DNA of 64,000 bases from the NCBI GenBank assembly GCA_963731625.1, contig CAVSWH010000001.1, positions 1,550,001-1,614,000 on the forward strand. Reading direction: 5' to 3'. The notes beneath the pieces are model-generated. The model was not told the DNA's origin, ran no database searches, and was given only the letters and a program-made list of their open reading frames with translations. The position numbers were made by a program, and so were the translations under genes. This document shows, one piece after another, positions 21,710 through 30,023 of the stretch. Positions within the stretch are counted from its first letter, which is position 1, and each line of letters starts with the position of its first letter. The stretch is from PALSA-555 sp963731625. Its GTDB lineage: Bacteria > Actinomycetota > Acidimicrobiia > IMCC26256 > PALSA-555.

Positions 21710-22378
21710 GTGGGCATCACGGACGCCAAGCGACGCGTCCTCGAACGGCTCAAGCGCGTCGATTCGGCGACGGTCCCCGAGCTGGCGGCGGGGCTCGGGC
21801 TCACGGCCGCGGCGGTCCGCCAGCACCTCGAGGCCCTCGAGGGCCACGGGTTCGTGACCCGTCGGGGCCGTGCCACCGGGGCGCGGGGCCGGCCCCCCGC
21901 CGAGTGGTCCCTCACACCGCTCGCCGCCGAGCTCTTCCCCGACCGCCACGAGGACCTCACCCTCGAGCTCGTCGACGCGATCCGCCAGGCCGTCGGCGAG
22001 TCCGGGCTCGACGCGGTCGTCGCCGCCCGCGAGGCGCGCCAGCTCGCCGCCTACCGGGAGGTCGTCCCCGCGCCGGGCGCGGCATCGCTGCGGCGCCGCG
22101 TCGGGGCGCTCGCGCGCCAGCGCAGCGCCGAGGGCTACATGGCCGAGGCCCGCCCCGACGGCGACGCCGTCCTGCTCGTCGAGCACCACTGCCCGGTGTG
22201 CAGTGCGGCCGCGGCCTGCACCGGCCTCTGCCGCGGCGAGCTCGATCTCTTCCGCACTGTGCTCGGCGACGACGTGGAGGTGGAGCGGACCCAGCACCTC
22301 CTCGCCGGCGACGCCCGCTGCGTCTACCGCGTCCGCGATTCTGCCGACGCGACGCGCCCGGTCGCCGCGCGCGTCTGA
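21710..22378 (+). CDS. SufR-like Fe-S cluster transcriptional regulator
   Basis: 222 residues. The N-terminal winged helix is of the ArsR/DeoR-like type ('RVLERLKRVDSATVPELAAGLGLTAAAVRQHLEALEGHGFVTRRGR', residues 10-54). The C-terminal part contains a cysteine cluster C161, C164, C170, C174 and C204 in 'HHCPVCSAAAACTGLCRGELDLF...GDARCVYRV'. This matches the layout of SufR-type regulators that bind an Fe-S cluster and repress Fe-S assembly genes. Here there is no suf operon beside it; the divergent gene is a Rieske protein, a plausible target. The GTG follows a -10 box by 7 nt. The gene abuts the convergent molybdenum hydroxylase gene with no spacer. Confidence 0.85.
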   Translation: MGITDAKRRVLERLKRVDSATVPELAAGLGLTAAAVRQHLEALEGHGFVTRRGRATGARGRPPAEWSLTPLAAELFPDRHEDLTLELVDAIRQAVGESGLDAVVAAREARQLAAYREVVPAPGAASLRRRVGALARQRSAEGYMAEARPDGDAVLLVEHHCPVCSAAAACTGLCRGELDLFRTVLGDDVEVERTQHLLAGDARCVYRVRDSADATRPVAARV

Positions 22379-24700
22379 CTACGCGTCGGCGAGCGCGTCG
22401 AGCAGGCGACTCGGGCTGAGCGGCTGCTCGGTGAGACGGACGCCCCGCTGGGCGAGCGCGTCCGCGACGGCGTTGAACACGCACGGCGCGGAGCCGATCG
22501 CGCCGCCCTCCCCCATCCCCTTGTGACCGCCCGGCGTGGGCGACGGGGTCTCGACGTGCCCGTACTCGATGGTCGGCACCTCGGTCGTGGTCGGCACGAG
22601 GTAGTCGAGGAAGGTGGTGGTGAGCGGGTTGCCGTCCTCGTCGTAGACGAAGTGCTCGTAGAGCACCCCGCCGATGCCCTGGGCGACACCGCCGGCGATC
22701 TGGCCCTCGACGACCATCGGGTTGATCATCACGCCGCAGTCCTCGCTCACCACGTAGCGGAGGACCTCGACGGCGCCGGTGGACGGGTCGACGGCGACCG
22801 TGCAGGCGTGGCAGGCGTTCGACCAGGTGATCGGGGGCGCCTGGTAGTGGGCGGTCGCCTCGAGGCCCGGCGCCACGTCCGGCGGCAGCTCGAGCGGCGC
22901 GTTCAACGCGACCCGGGCGACGTCCGCCAGGCTGACGCCCCGGGTCGGTGTGCCCCGCACGCTGACCCGGCCGGCTTCCACCTCGAGGTCCTCGGGCGCC
23001 GCCTCGAGGAGGTGCGCGGCGATCTGGGTCGCCTTGTCCCGCACCGCCAGCGCCGCCTCCCGGGCCGCGCCGCCGGCGACGACCGCCGTGCGGCTGCCAC
23101 CGGTGCCGCCGCCGAACGGGGCGCTCGCCGTGTCGCCCTGCACGACGACGACGTCCTCGACGTCCACGCCGAGATGCTCGGCGACGACCTGCGCCATCGT
23201 CGTCTCGATGCTCTGGCCGTGCGACCCGGTGCCGAGGTGCACGGTGACGGTGCCGCTCGGCTGCACGCGCAAGGTCGCGGTCTCCACGCCGAGGCTGCCC
23301 GACGACATGCTCGTCGGCTCAACGTAGAGGCCGAGGCCCACGCCGAGCAGCCGGTCCCCGTCACCCGCGGCCTGCGCGGCGCGCACCGCGTCGTAGTCGA
23401 TGAGGTCGACCGCCTGCTCCAGCGTCTCGGCCGGCGTGACGTGCTCGAGGACCATCCCGCCCGCGGTCGTGAACGGCAGCTCGTCGACGCTCACGCAGTT
23501 GCGCCGCCGCAGCTCGAGCGGGTCGACGCCCACGGCACGGGCGGCCAGGTCGAGGATCTCCTCGCGCGCCACCGTCTCCATCATCCACGGGCCGCGGTAG
23601 GCGCCCCGGCCGCAGGTGTTCGTCCACACCCCGGTGGTGCGGAAGCCGAGCTTCGGGATCCGGTACGGGCCCGGGAACAGCATCGCCATGAACGGCCCGA
23701 TCCCGCCCGTCCCGCCCATGGGGTAGGCGCCGCAGTCCTCGAGGTGGTCCAGGTGCACGCCGAGCAGGCGGGCGTCGTCGTCGAGGGCGAGCCGGACCGT
23801 GACCCGGTCGGCGCGCGCGTGGTTCGCGGCGATGAGGTTCTCGCGGCGGTCCTCGATCCACTTCACCGCCCGACCCAGCCGGTGGGCGGCGGCGATCACC
23901 GTCAGCTCCTCGCGCTGGGTGAAGAACTTCTGGCCGAACCCGCCGCCGACGTCGCGGGCCTGCACGCGCACCTGGTGCTCGGGGATGCCGAGCGCCCGGG
24001 CGCAGGCCTGACGGGCCTCGTGAGGGTTCTGCGTCGAGAGCCACACCTCGAGCTCGCCGGTGGCGGGCGTGTACGACGCGATCACCCCGCGGGTCTCCAT
24101 CGGGACGTTCGTGTGCCGGTGCTGGACGAGCGTCTCGGTGACGACGTGCGGCGCGGCCACGAAGATGGCGTCGAGGTCGGGGTCGGGTGGCGACTCGATC
24201 CGCACCGCGACGTTCGAGCCGAGCTCGGGGTGCACGAGCGTGGGGTCCTCGGCGGCACGCTCGGCGTCGATCACGGCGGGCCGCGGCTCGTAGTCGACCT
24301 CGACGAGCTCGGCGGCGTCCTCGGCGAGGTAGCGCGACTCGGCGACGACGAGCGCGATCGGGTCGCCGACGAAGCGGACGTCGCGCTCGGCGAGGGGTCG
24401 GAGGGGCGCGCAGGGCATGGGCGGCGGGTCGGCCTGGAACATGGTCGGCTGCATCGTGCGAACGTGCGGGTTGAGGTCCGCGGCGGTGAACACCGCCCGG
24501 ACGCCCGGCACGGCGCGCGCTGCGTCGACGTCCAGGCGGGTGATCCCGGCGTGCGCGAGGTCGCTGCGGACGAAGGCGGCGTGCAGCATCCCCGGCACGA
24601 CCACGTCGTCGACGTAGGAGCCCTGCCCGGTCAGCAGCCGCGGGTCCTCGCGCCGGCGGACCGCCTGCCCCACGAACCGTCCGGCGGTCGTCGTGCTCAC
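22379..24700 (-). CDS. Xanthine dehydrogenase-family molybdopterin-binding subunit (stand-alone)
   Basis: 773-residue large subunit of molybdenum hydroxylases. Seen are the N-terminal 'FVGQAVRRREDPRLLTGQGSYVDDV', 'RDVGGGFGQKFFTQREEL', 'CGRGAYRGPWMMETVAREEILDLAA', 'GTGSHGQSIETTMAQVVAEHLGV', 'FGGGTGGSRTAV' and the catalytic Glu region 'GGHKGMGEGGAIG'. The active-site loop reads AYRGPW, so it is not form I CO dehydrogenase (AYxCSFR) and is closer to form II/aldehyde oxidase-like enzymes. The medium (FAD) and small (2Fe-2S) partners are not adjacent. The GTG start has a GAGGGGAG ribosome site. The substrate is unknown; an N-heterocycle or aldehyde is likely. Confidence 0.9.
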   Translation of the reverse strand: MSTTTAGRFVGQAVRRREDPRLLTGQGSYVDDVVVPGMLHAAFVRSDLAHAGITRLDVDAARAVPGVRAVFTAADLNPHVRTMQPTMFQADPPPMPCAPLRPLAERDVRFVGDPIALVVAESRYLAEDAAELVEVDYEPRPAVIDAERAAEDPTLVHPELGSNVAVRIESPPDPDLDAIFVAAPHVVTETLVQHRHTNVPMETRGVIASYTPATGELEVWLSTQNPHEARQACARALGIPEHQVRVQARDVGGGFGQKFFTQREELTVIAAAHRLGRAVKWIEDRRENLIAANHARADRVTVRLALDDDARLLGVHLDHLEDCGAYPMGGTGGIGPFMAMLFPGPYRIPKLGFRTTGVWTNTCGRGAYRGPWMMETVAREEILDLAARAVGVDPLELRRRNCVSVDELPFTTAGGMVLEHVTPAETLEQAVDLIDYDAVRAAQAAGDGDRLLGVGLGLYVEPTSMSSGSLGVETATLRVQPSGTVTVHLGTGSHGQSIETTMAQVVAEHLGVDVEDVVVVQGDTASAPFGGGTGGSRTAVVAGGAAREAALAVRDKATQIAAHLLEAAPEDLEVEAGRVSVRGTPTRGVSLADVARVALNAPLELPPDVAPGLEATAHYQAPPITWSNACHACTVAVDPSTGAVEVLRYVVSEDCGVMINPMVVEGQIAGGVAQGIGGVLYEHFVYDEDGNPLTTTFLDYLVPTTTEVPTIEYGHVETPSPTPGGHKGMGEGGAIGSAPCVFNAVADALAQRGVRLTEQPLSPSRLLDALADA

Positions 24701-24794
24701 GGTGCGCTCCCCTCACCTGGGCGGGCCGTCGGCGCGGCGCCGTTTCGCCCGTGCACCGTCGATCCTCGCGCGGCCTGACGCACCCCGGGCGCGG

Positions 24795-26489
24795 TCACCG
24801 CACGGCGAGCGCCAACGTGGCGCCGATCGTCGCCGCGCCGAACGTGATCCACGCGGCGCTGTCGGCGATCGCGCCGTGGTGGAGCGCGGCCAGGCGCGCC
24901 AGTGACGGGCCGGCGGGCCGGCGGGCCCGGCGTCGGCCGCGGGCCAGGCCGAGCGCCGCGGCACCGGCGGCCGACGCGACGCCGAGCAGCGCGGGCGTCG
25001 CGCCGAGGCCAGGCGTGGTGGTCGACGGCGCGGACGGGACCGCCGAGCCGAGGACGGCGCCGGCGTAGGCCGGCCGGTCCGCGAATCGCGCCGCGGCGGC
25101 GACGCTGCCCCGGCTCAGGCCCGGGACGAGGCCGAGACCCATGGTCGCGGCGAGCAGGACGGCGCCGGCGACGAGGGCGCCCGAGCGCCGGACGGCCGGC
25201 GTGCGCGCCGGCGTGTCCCCGCCGACCACGGCGAGCTCGATGACCGTCGCCGCGGTGAGCACCGACACCACGAGCACGAGCACGACGACCGCCGCGTGGG
25301 CGGCGCCGGTCGCGCCGCCCTCGAGGAGCTCCTTGCCGAGCCACGTCGCCGCGGGCGGGAGCCCGGCCAGGATCAGCCCGGCCACCAGGAGCAGCGCGCG
25401 CCGCCCGCGCTCGCCGAGCCATCCGCGGGCGCGATCCGGCGTGACGAGCGCGAACAGCGCGGCCTTCGTCGCGCCACTGGCGACGGCGTAGAGACCGAAC
25501 CCGGCCAGCCCGACGCGCGACAGCAGCCCGACGCCGACCAGCATCAGCCCGGCGTGGCTGATGGCGACGAACGCGAGCCGACGCGGCGGCGGCTCGGGCG
25601 TCAGGCACAGCACGGCGCCGAGCAGCGCCGTCGCGACGCCGGCGCCGACCAGCACCGGCTGGAGCGTGGCGACCCGCGCGTGCGGGCTCGAGAACACCGT
25701 CCAGTAGATCCGGGCGATCGCGTACACGCCGAGGGTGTCGAGGAGCCCGACGAGCAGCATCGAGACCGGCGGCGGCGCGGACGACGCGGCGTCGACCAGC
25801 CAGAAGTGGAAGGGGACGATCGCCGCCTTGATCATGAACCCGACGACGAGCAGCAGCAGGGCGACGACGACGAGCTGGTCGGCGCGATGCGCGGCGAGGC
25901 GCTGGCCGATCGCCGCGAAGTTCAGCGCGCCGGTGCGGGCGTACAGCAGCGCGATGCCGATGAGCACGAAGAACGCGCCGATGCTGTTGCTGATCGCGAA
26001 GTGGAGGGCCCCACGGAGCGAGCGGGTGTCGCCGGTGTCGAGCGCCAAGAGCGCGATCGTGGCGACGCTCATCAGCTCGAAGAACACGAACATGTTGAAA
26101 AGGTCGCCGGTGAGGCAGAAGCCGCTCGCGGCGGCGAGCACCACGAGGGTCAGCACGTGGGCGAGCGGCCCGAACCGGTGCCAGGAGCCCGCGGCCAGCA
26201 GCACGGCGGCGGTGAGCGCGCCGGCGAAGAGCACGCCGGCGGCACCGAAGCTGTCGACCGCGAAGTTGACGCCGATCACGACGCCGTGGCGGGGACGCCA
26301 GCCGCCGAACCAGTAGACGCCGACGCCGTGGGCTTGGGCGAGCAGCGTCGCCCCGAGCGCAGCGACGGTCAGTGCGGCGGCAAGAGCGAGGCCGCGCACC
26401 GCGGTGCGCGGCAGGTGTCGCCGGCCGGCGAGGATCACCGGCGCGGTGAGCAGCGGCACGACGACGGGGTACGGCGCGAGCGACGGCAC
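24795..26489 (-). CDS. mnhD: Mrp-type Na+(cation)/H+ antiporter subunit D
   Basis: 564 residues, about 14 membrane helices, homologous to the NuoN/NuoM proton-pumping subunits of complex I. Typical segments are 'GFCLTGDLFNMFVFFELMSVATIALLAL', 'FVLIGIALLYARTGALNFAAIG', 'VVGFMIKAAIVPFHFWLVDAASSAPPPVSMLLVGLLDTLGVYAIARIYW' and 'GLPPAATWLGKELLEGGA', with the ion-channel Glu and Lys residues visible. It is the only large antiporter-like subunit in the operon. The GTG lies 2 nt after the mnhC stop. A charged Arg-rich loop precedes the last helix. Located in the cytoplasmic membrane. Confidence 0.92.
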   Translation of the reverse strand: MPSLAPYPVVVPLLTAPVILAGRRHLPRTAVRGLALAAALTVAALGATLLAQAHGVGVYWFGGWRPRHGVVIGVNFAVDSFGAAGVLFAGALTAAVLLAAGSWHRFGPLAHVLTLVVLAAASGFCLTGDLFNMFVFFELMSVATIALLALDTGDTRSLRGALHFAISNSIGAFFVLIGIALLYARTGALNFAAIGQRLAAHRADQLVVVALLLLVVGFMIKAAIVPFHFWLVDAASSAPPPVSMLLVGLLDTLGVYAIARIYWTVFSSPHARVATLQPVLVGAGVATALLGAVLCLTPEPPPRRLAFVAISHAGLMLVGVGLLSRVGLAGFGLYAVASGATKAALFALVTPDRARGWLGERGRRALLLVAGLILAGLPPAATWLGKELLEGGATGAAHAAVVVLVLVVSVLTAATVIELAVVGGDTPARTPAVRRSGALVAGAVLLAATMGLGLVPGLSRGSVAAAARFADRPAYAGAVLGSAVPSAPSTTTPGLGATPALLGVASAAGAAALGLARGRRRARRPAGPSLARLAALHHGAIADSAAWITFGAATIGATLALAVR

Positions 26490-26491
26490 GG

Positions 26492-26836
26492 CTACTCCCC
26501 CAGGTCGCGGAGGCTGTCCGGGTCGAGCGACCCGGTGCGCTTGTGGATCTGCACCACGAGCGCGAGGAGTAGCGCGGTGACGGTCGTGCCGACCACGACG
26601 TCGGTGAGGCACAGCGCCTGGACGACCGGGTCGACGGCGACGGTGCCGAGGCGCACACCGGCGAACACGGGGGCGACCGCGCCGACCCGGTAGCCGATGG
26701 CGACGAGCAGGACGTACGTCGCGGCCTGGACGACCGCCAGGCAGATCACGAGGTGCACCAGGTTGCGGCTCTGCACGATGCCCCACAGCCCGACGAAGAG
26801 CAGCCACGCGGCGACGCCGTAGGCGAGGACGCTCAC
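26492..26836 (-). CDS. mnhC: Mrp-type antiporter subunit C (NuoK-like)
   Basis: 114 residues with three membrane helices, related to NuoK: 'AYGVAAWLLFVGLWGIVQSRNLVHLVICLAVVQAATYVLLVAIGY' and 'DPVVQALCLTDVVVGTTVTALLLALVVQIHKRTGSLDPD'. 'DPVVQALCLTDVVV' is the MnhC signature. The GTG overlaps the mnhB stop as GTGA. Confidence 0.92.
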   Translation of the reverse strand: MSVLAYGVAAWLLFVGLWGIVQSRNLVHLVICLAVVQAATYVLLVAIGYRVGAVAPVFAGVRLGTVAVDPVVQALCLTDVVVGTTVTALLLALVVQIHKRTGSLDPDSLRDLGE

Positions 26837-27612
26837 GCCGACCCCGACGCCTTCGTCGGCGGGTGCCGCCGCAGCACGATCGTCTGGCGCAGGAAGGCGC
26901 TCAGCAGGAGCACGAACCCTGCGCCGATCTCGGCGCCGACCGACAGGTTGAGCAGCGGCACGTTCCCGGCGGAGTTCAGCTGGCCGATCTGGCCCAGCGG
27001 GCCCCAGGTGGCGAGGAAGGTCCCGCCCACCGCCAGGCCGATCAGGCCGATGAGGACGAACGCGCTCGCGCCGCCGAGCTCGATCCCCTCGACGACCGTG
27101 TCCGGGTAGAGGCCGTGCAGGTGCGTGTACTCGCCCGCGAGGTAGACGAGCAGGACGCCGGTCGCGAGCACGACGCCGCCCTGGAAGCCGCCGCCGGGCG
27201 TCAGGTGCCCGTGGGCGACGATGTAGAGGCCGAACAGGATGGTGGGGCCGACGAGCGCGAGCGCGAGGACCCGGACGGCGTCGCTGGTCTGGGGCACCCA
27301 GCGCCCGGTCGCGGCGTCCGACGCGTGGTCGGCGTGCTCGTCGTCCCCCGGCGCGAGGAGCAGCACGACGGCGGTGACGGCGGCGAAGAAGATGAACTCC
27401 TCGGCCAGGGTGTCGACGCCGCGGTACGTGAAGTTCACCGCGGTGACGACGTCGGTGATGTGGCGCTGCGGAACCGACAGCGCGTTGAGGACCGTGCCGA
27501 AAGTCGCGCTCGGGTGGCCGAACGCCGGCAGCTCGCCGAAGCCGGCGAGCACCACGACGGCGAGCACCGCGGCGGACACGAGGAACAGCGCGAGCCGCGT
27601 CCGCCGGGTCAC
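26833..27612 (-). CDS. mnhB: Mrp-type antiporter subunit B
   Basis: 259 residues. The N-terminal 90 residues carry helices and 'NFTYRGVDTLAEEFIFFAAVTAVVLLL', as in the MnhA/MnhB junction. Then come the MnhB domain proper 'VRVLALALVGPTILFGLYIVAHGHLTPGGGFQGGVVLATGVLLVYLAG', 'GASAFVLIGLIGLAVGGTFLATW' and 'GAEIGAGFVLLLSAFLRQTIVLRR'. 'HGHLTPGGGFQGG' is diagnostic. Overlaps the DUF4040 gene by GTGA. It contains parts that other Mrp systems carry at the C-terminus of MnhA. Confidence 0.92.
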   Translation of the reverse strand: MTRRTRLALFLVSAAVLAVVVLAGFGELPAFGHPSATFGTVLNALSVPQRHITDVVTAVNFTYRGVDTLAEEFIFFAAVTAVVLLLAPGDDEHADHASDAATGRWVPQTSDAVRVLALALVGPTILFGLYIVAHGHLTPGGGFQGGVVLATGVLLVYLAGEYTHLHGLYPDTVVEGIELGGASAFVLIGLIGLAVGGTFLATWGPLGQIGQLNSAGNVPLLNLSVGAEIGAGFVLLLSAFLRQTIVLRRHPPTKASGSA

Positions 27613-27848
27613 TGCGCCCCGCCGCGGATCTTGGCCAGCGCCAGCAGGATCATCAGTGGGAGCGCGACGGCGCCCACCACGATCTCGGACAGCGCGACGT
27701 CGGGGGCCTGCACGGCGAAGAACACGATCCCGAGGAGGATCCCGAACATGCTCACGGCGAGGGCCTGGCGGAGCGGGTCGCGCAGCACGACGACGACCGT
27801 CCCCGCGGCGGCGACCAGGACGAGCGCCGTCCCGAGGAGGACGTTCAC
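27609..27848 (-). CDS. DUF4040 (MbhD-like) antiporter subunit
   Basis: 79-residue, two- to three-helix membrane protein: 'VLLGTALVLVAAAGTVVVVLRDPLRQALAVSMFGILLGIVFFAVQAPDVALSEIVVGAVALPLMILLALAKIRGG'. 'QAPDVALSEIVVGAV' is the MbhD/DUF4040 motif, which in full-length MnhA is part of the C-terminal region. As a separate gene it is typical of Mrp systems lacking the large MnhA. The GTG at 27848 overlaps the mnhG stop. Confidence 0.88.
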   Translation of the reverse strand: MNVLLGTALVLVAAAGTVVVVLRDPLRQALAVSMFGILLGIVFFAVQAPDVALSEIVVGAVALPLMILLALAKIRGGAQ

Positions 27849-28163
27849 CGGCGCTCGTCCTCGGCCGGCTCGAGGTGGTCGCGCTGGCGGATGTAGAGGG
27901 CCCGCCCGGTGGCGTGGGTCAGCACGGGGTTGGCGACGAGCAGCAGGCGCGGCGATCAGCACCGCCTTGATGCCGGCCTGGTTCAGGCCCTCCTGGACGA
28001 CGATCGCGCCGGCGAGCGCAAGGGGGCCGAGGATCGTCGCCGGGCCCGTGAAGTGGAGCTTGTCGTAGACGTCGCGCATCACGACGATGCCGATGCAGCA
28101 CGCGAGCTCGACGGCAACGCCGAAGGCGACGAGCACGCCGACGGCGAGGGTGGTCAGATCCAT
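27845..28163 (-). pseudogene. mnhG: Mrp-type antiporter subunit G, with a +1 frameshift
   Basis: From ATG 28163 the protein reads 'MDLTTLAVGVLVAFGVAVELACCIGIVVMRDVYDKLHFTGPATILGPLALAGAIVVQEGLNQAGIKAVLI', which is MnhG. At about 27945-27955 one extra base shifts the frame. In the other frame the expected end continues 'LLLVANPVLTHATGRALYIRQRDHLEPAEDERR' and stops at 27845, overlapping the DUF4040 start as GTGA. The interval is 3n+1; removing one base gives 105 codons, the normal MnhG length. As the downstream coupling is preserved and the rest of the operon is intact, an extra base in the sequence is the likelier explanation. Confidence 0.8.
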
Positions 28164-28405
28164 CGCTCGACCAGCCGGGCGAAGACGAGGCCGCCGGCCA
28201 GCGCCAGCAGCGCGAGCGCCAGCGCGAGGTCCATGAACCCCGGGCGGTGGAAGGCCTCGGCGAGCAGCATGAGGATGAGGGTGTTGATCACGCTCGCGAG
28301 CTCGAGGGCGACGAGTCCCTCGAGCGGCGAACGGCGCAGGATCACGACGCCCAGCGGGACGAGCCCGACGAGCAGCGCGACGCTCGGCGCCACCCAGACG
28401 GTCAC
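28154..28405 (-). CDS. mnhF: Mrp-type antiporter subunit F
   Basis: 83 residues, three helices: 'VWVAPSVALLVGLVPLGVVILRRSPLEGLVALELASVINTLILMLLAEAFHRPGFMDLALALALLALAGGLVFARLVER'. 'LEGLVALELASVINTLILMLLAEAF' and 'MDLALALALLALAGGLVFAR' are the MnhF pattern. It overlaps mnhE by GTGA and mnhG by 10 nt. Confidence 0.9.
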   Translation of the reverse strand: MTVWVAPSVALLVGLVPLGVVILRRSPLEGLVALELASVINTLILMLLAEAFHRPGFMDLALALALLALAGGLVFARLVERWI

Positions 28406-28947
28406 GCTCCGCCTCCGGCGGTGGGGTCGCCCTCTACGAGCGGGTCGACCGGCCCGGCCACGAGCTGGTGGATGAGCACGGTCGACGTCTCGGGGTCCAG
28501 GTCGACGACGTAGCTGTTCGGCGTGATCGAGACCCCGAAGTTCAGCAGCGCGCGCCGCGCCGCGTCGCGGGCGCTGTCGTCGCCGTAGCGGACGGGGATC
28601 CGCACCAGGACGCCCCGGACGTCGCGCCGCCGCAGCAGCTGCCGGGCGAGCGCGGCGAACAGGATCCCGCAGTCGACCAGGATCTGACCCGCGACCCGGG
28701 GCGCGTGGCGCAGCCAGATGACCCGCGGGGCGAAGCGCACGTAGCCGAGCTCGCGGACGGTCTCGGCGACGCTCGCCGCGAGCCCGGCAGCGACCGCGCC
28801 AACGAGCAGCTCGGGAACGGCGAAGGTCTCGACCAGGAGCAGCCAGGTGGCCATGAGGACTGCCCACCACGCCAGGCCGAAGCGCACGCGGGCGCGGGTG
28901 CTGCGGCGCGCCGCGGGAGACGGTGCTGCGGGTGGCCTGGGCGCCAT
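28402..28947 (-). CDS. mnhE: Mrp-type antiporter subunit E
   Basis: 181 residues: a basic, Pro-rich N-terminus, two membrane helices ('GLAWWAVLMATWLLLVETFAVPELLVGAVAAGLAASVAE') and a cytoplasmic domain 'VIWLRHAPRVAGQILVDCGILFAAL', 'LLNFGVSITPNSYVVDLDPETSTVLIHQLV'. The 'ITPNSYVVDLDPE...HQL' part corresponds to the MnhE 'TPGT...D...L..H' motif. The ATG at 28947 is chosen because GGAGGT lies just upstream; the frame is open further, but without a ribosome site. First gene of the antiporter operon. The spacer 28948-29226 has no gene that I can support. Confidence 0.88.
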   Translation of the reverse strand: MAPRPPAAPSPAARRSTRARVRFGLAWWAVLMATWLLLVETFAVPELLVGAVAAGLAASVAETVRELGYVRFAPRVIWLRHAPRVAGQILVDCGILFAALARQLLRRRDVRGVLVRIPVRYGDDSARDAARRALLNFGVSITPNSYVVDLDPETSTVLIHQLVAGPVDPLVEGDPTAGGGA

Positions 28948-29226
28948 GGGACCTCCGGACGACCGACGTTGCGTGCCGACCAGACTTCCCGGCGCTCCGC
29001 CGAGCAACTGTAATGGCGTGGCGCCCGGCCGTGCTGGAGTGATCCCCGGCACGTCGCCGTCGCGGTCACGGCGCGTCGCGCCAGTCGTCACCTCGGTCCG
29101 GGCGCCCGCGCCGAAGGTGCTTCACGCTCAGATCCGCGCATTTGGGCGCCGAAGGACGAGCTCCCGGCGTCCTCCGAGGAAAGCCGGGTCCGCTGCGTGC
29201 GGCGGCGCGGGGGACCCAGCCCAGCG

Positions 29227-30021
29227 TCAGGACGTGGTGCGATCCAGCGCGAGGTTCAGCTCGAGGACGTTGACCGCCTTCTCCCCGAGGAACCCCAGGT
29301 CGCGGCCGCTCGTGTACTGGTTGATGAGCGCCTCGACCTTGCTCAGCGGGAGGCCGCGCACCGTCGCGACACGTTGCGCTTGGAGGCGTGCGTTCGCGAT
29401 CGAGATGTCGGGGTCGAGGCCGGAGGCGGAGGCAGTGACCGCGTCGACCGGCACCCGGGTGCTGGACGAGAGCCCGTTGAGTTGCTGGTACGAGCTGACC
29501 CGCTCCGGCACCGTGTTCGAGTCGCAGACGTAGGTGCCGTTCTTCTTGACGAACTTCTCACCCGAGCTCGGACTCGTCACCGGCAGCATCGTCTTCTTGT
29601 CCATCGGTACGCAGTAGGGGTCGTCCTTCGTGGCGAAAGGGTTCGTCTTGCTGGGGTTGCCGTTGAGGTCGACGGTGTTGAACCCGGGGAGGAAGCCGAC
29701 CAACAGGGGGTTGGACGGGCCGTAGTTCGACCCGCTGCTCAAGGTCGGGTCGTAGCCGTTGGACGTCTTGCCACTCGCCCCCGACGCGGCCGAGGGACGG
29801 GACTGGAAGTACTTCGGGATCGGGTTGCCGTTCTTGTCGACGAAGGCCTGGCCGATGAGCTTGCTGCCCACGAGCTGGCCGTTGCGGCTGACGAACTGCC
29901 CGTCGGCCTTGTTCTTGAAGAAGGCCTGGGCGATGCCGGTGACCACGAGCGGGTAGGCCGCTCCGAAGATCACGGTGAAGACGAGCACCACGAGGATGGA
30001 GGGGAGAATCTGGCGTCGCAT
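29227..30021 (-). CDS. kdpC: K+-transporting ATPase subunit C
   Basis: KdpC is a single-pass membrane subunit that assists K+ delivery and ATP binding in the KdpFABC pump. One N-terminal helix ('ILPSILVVLVFTVIFGAAYPLVVTGIAQ') is followed by 'SKLIGQAF', 'PKYFQSRPSAA', 'GYDPTLSSGSNYGPSNPLL' and the C-terminal 'VPVDAVTASASGLDPDISIANARLQAQRVATVRGL'. At 264 residues it is about 70 longer than the usual 190. The extra part (about residues 104-170) includes two Cys ('DPYCVPM', 'YVCDSN') that could form a disulfide outside the cell. It ends the kdp operon, 2 nt after kdpB. Confidence 0.93.
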   Translation of the reverse strand: MRRQILPSILVVLVFTVIFGAAYPLVVTGIAQAFFKNKADGQFVSRNGQLVGSKLIGQAFVDKNGNPIPKYFQSRPSAASGASGKTSNGYDPTLSSGSNYGPSNPLLVGFLPGFNTVDLNGNPSKTNPFATKDDPYCVPMDKKTMLPVTSPSSGEKFVKKNGTYVCDSNTVPERVSSYQQLNGLSSSTRVPVDAVTASASGLDPDISIANARLQAQRVATVRGLPLSKVEALINQYTSGRDLGFLGEKAVNVLELNLALDRTTS

Positions 30022-30023
30022 GA

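Noticed and set aside
22523..24778. 751-codon plus-strand frame opposite the molybdenum hydroxylase gene
   Set aside because: Antisense shadow, no motif; the minus-strand protein is unambiguous.
28948..29226. A small gene between kdpC and mnhE, or an N-terminal extension of mnhE to 29091
   Set aside because: The extension lacks a ribosome site and the predicted residues have no pattern; GGAGGT before ATG 28947 marks the real start.
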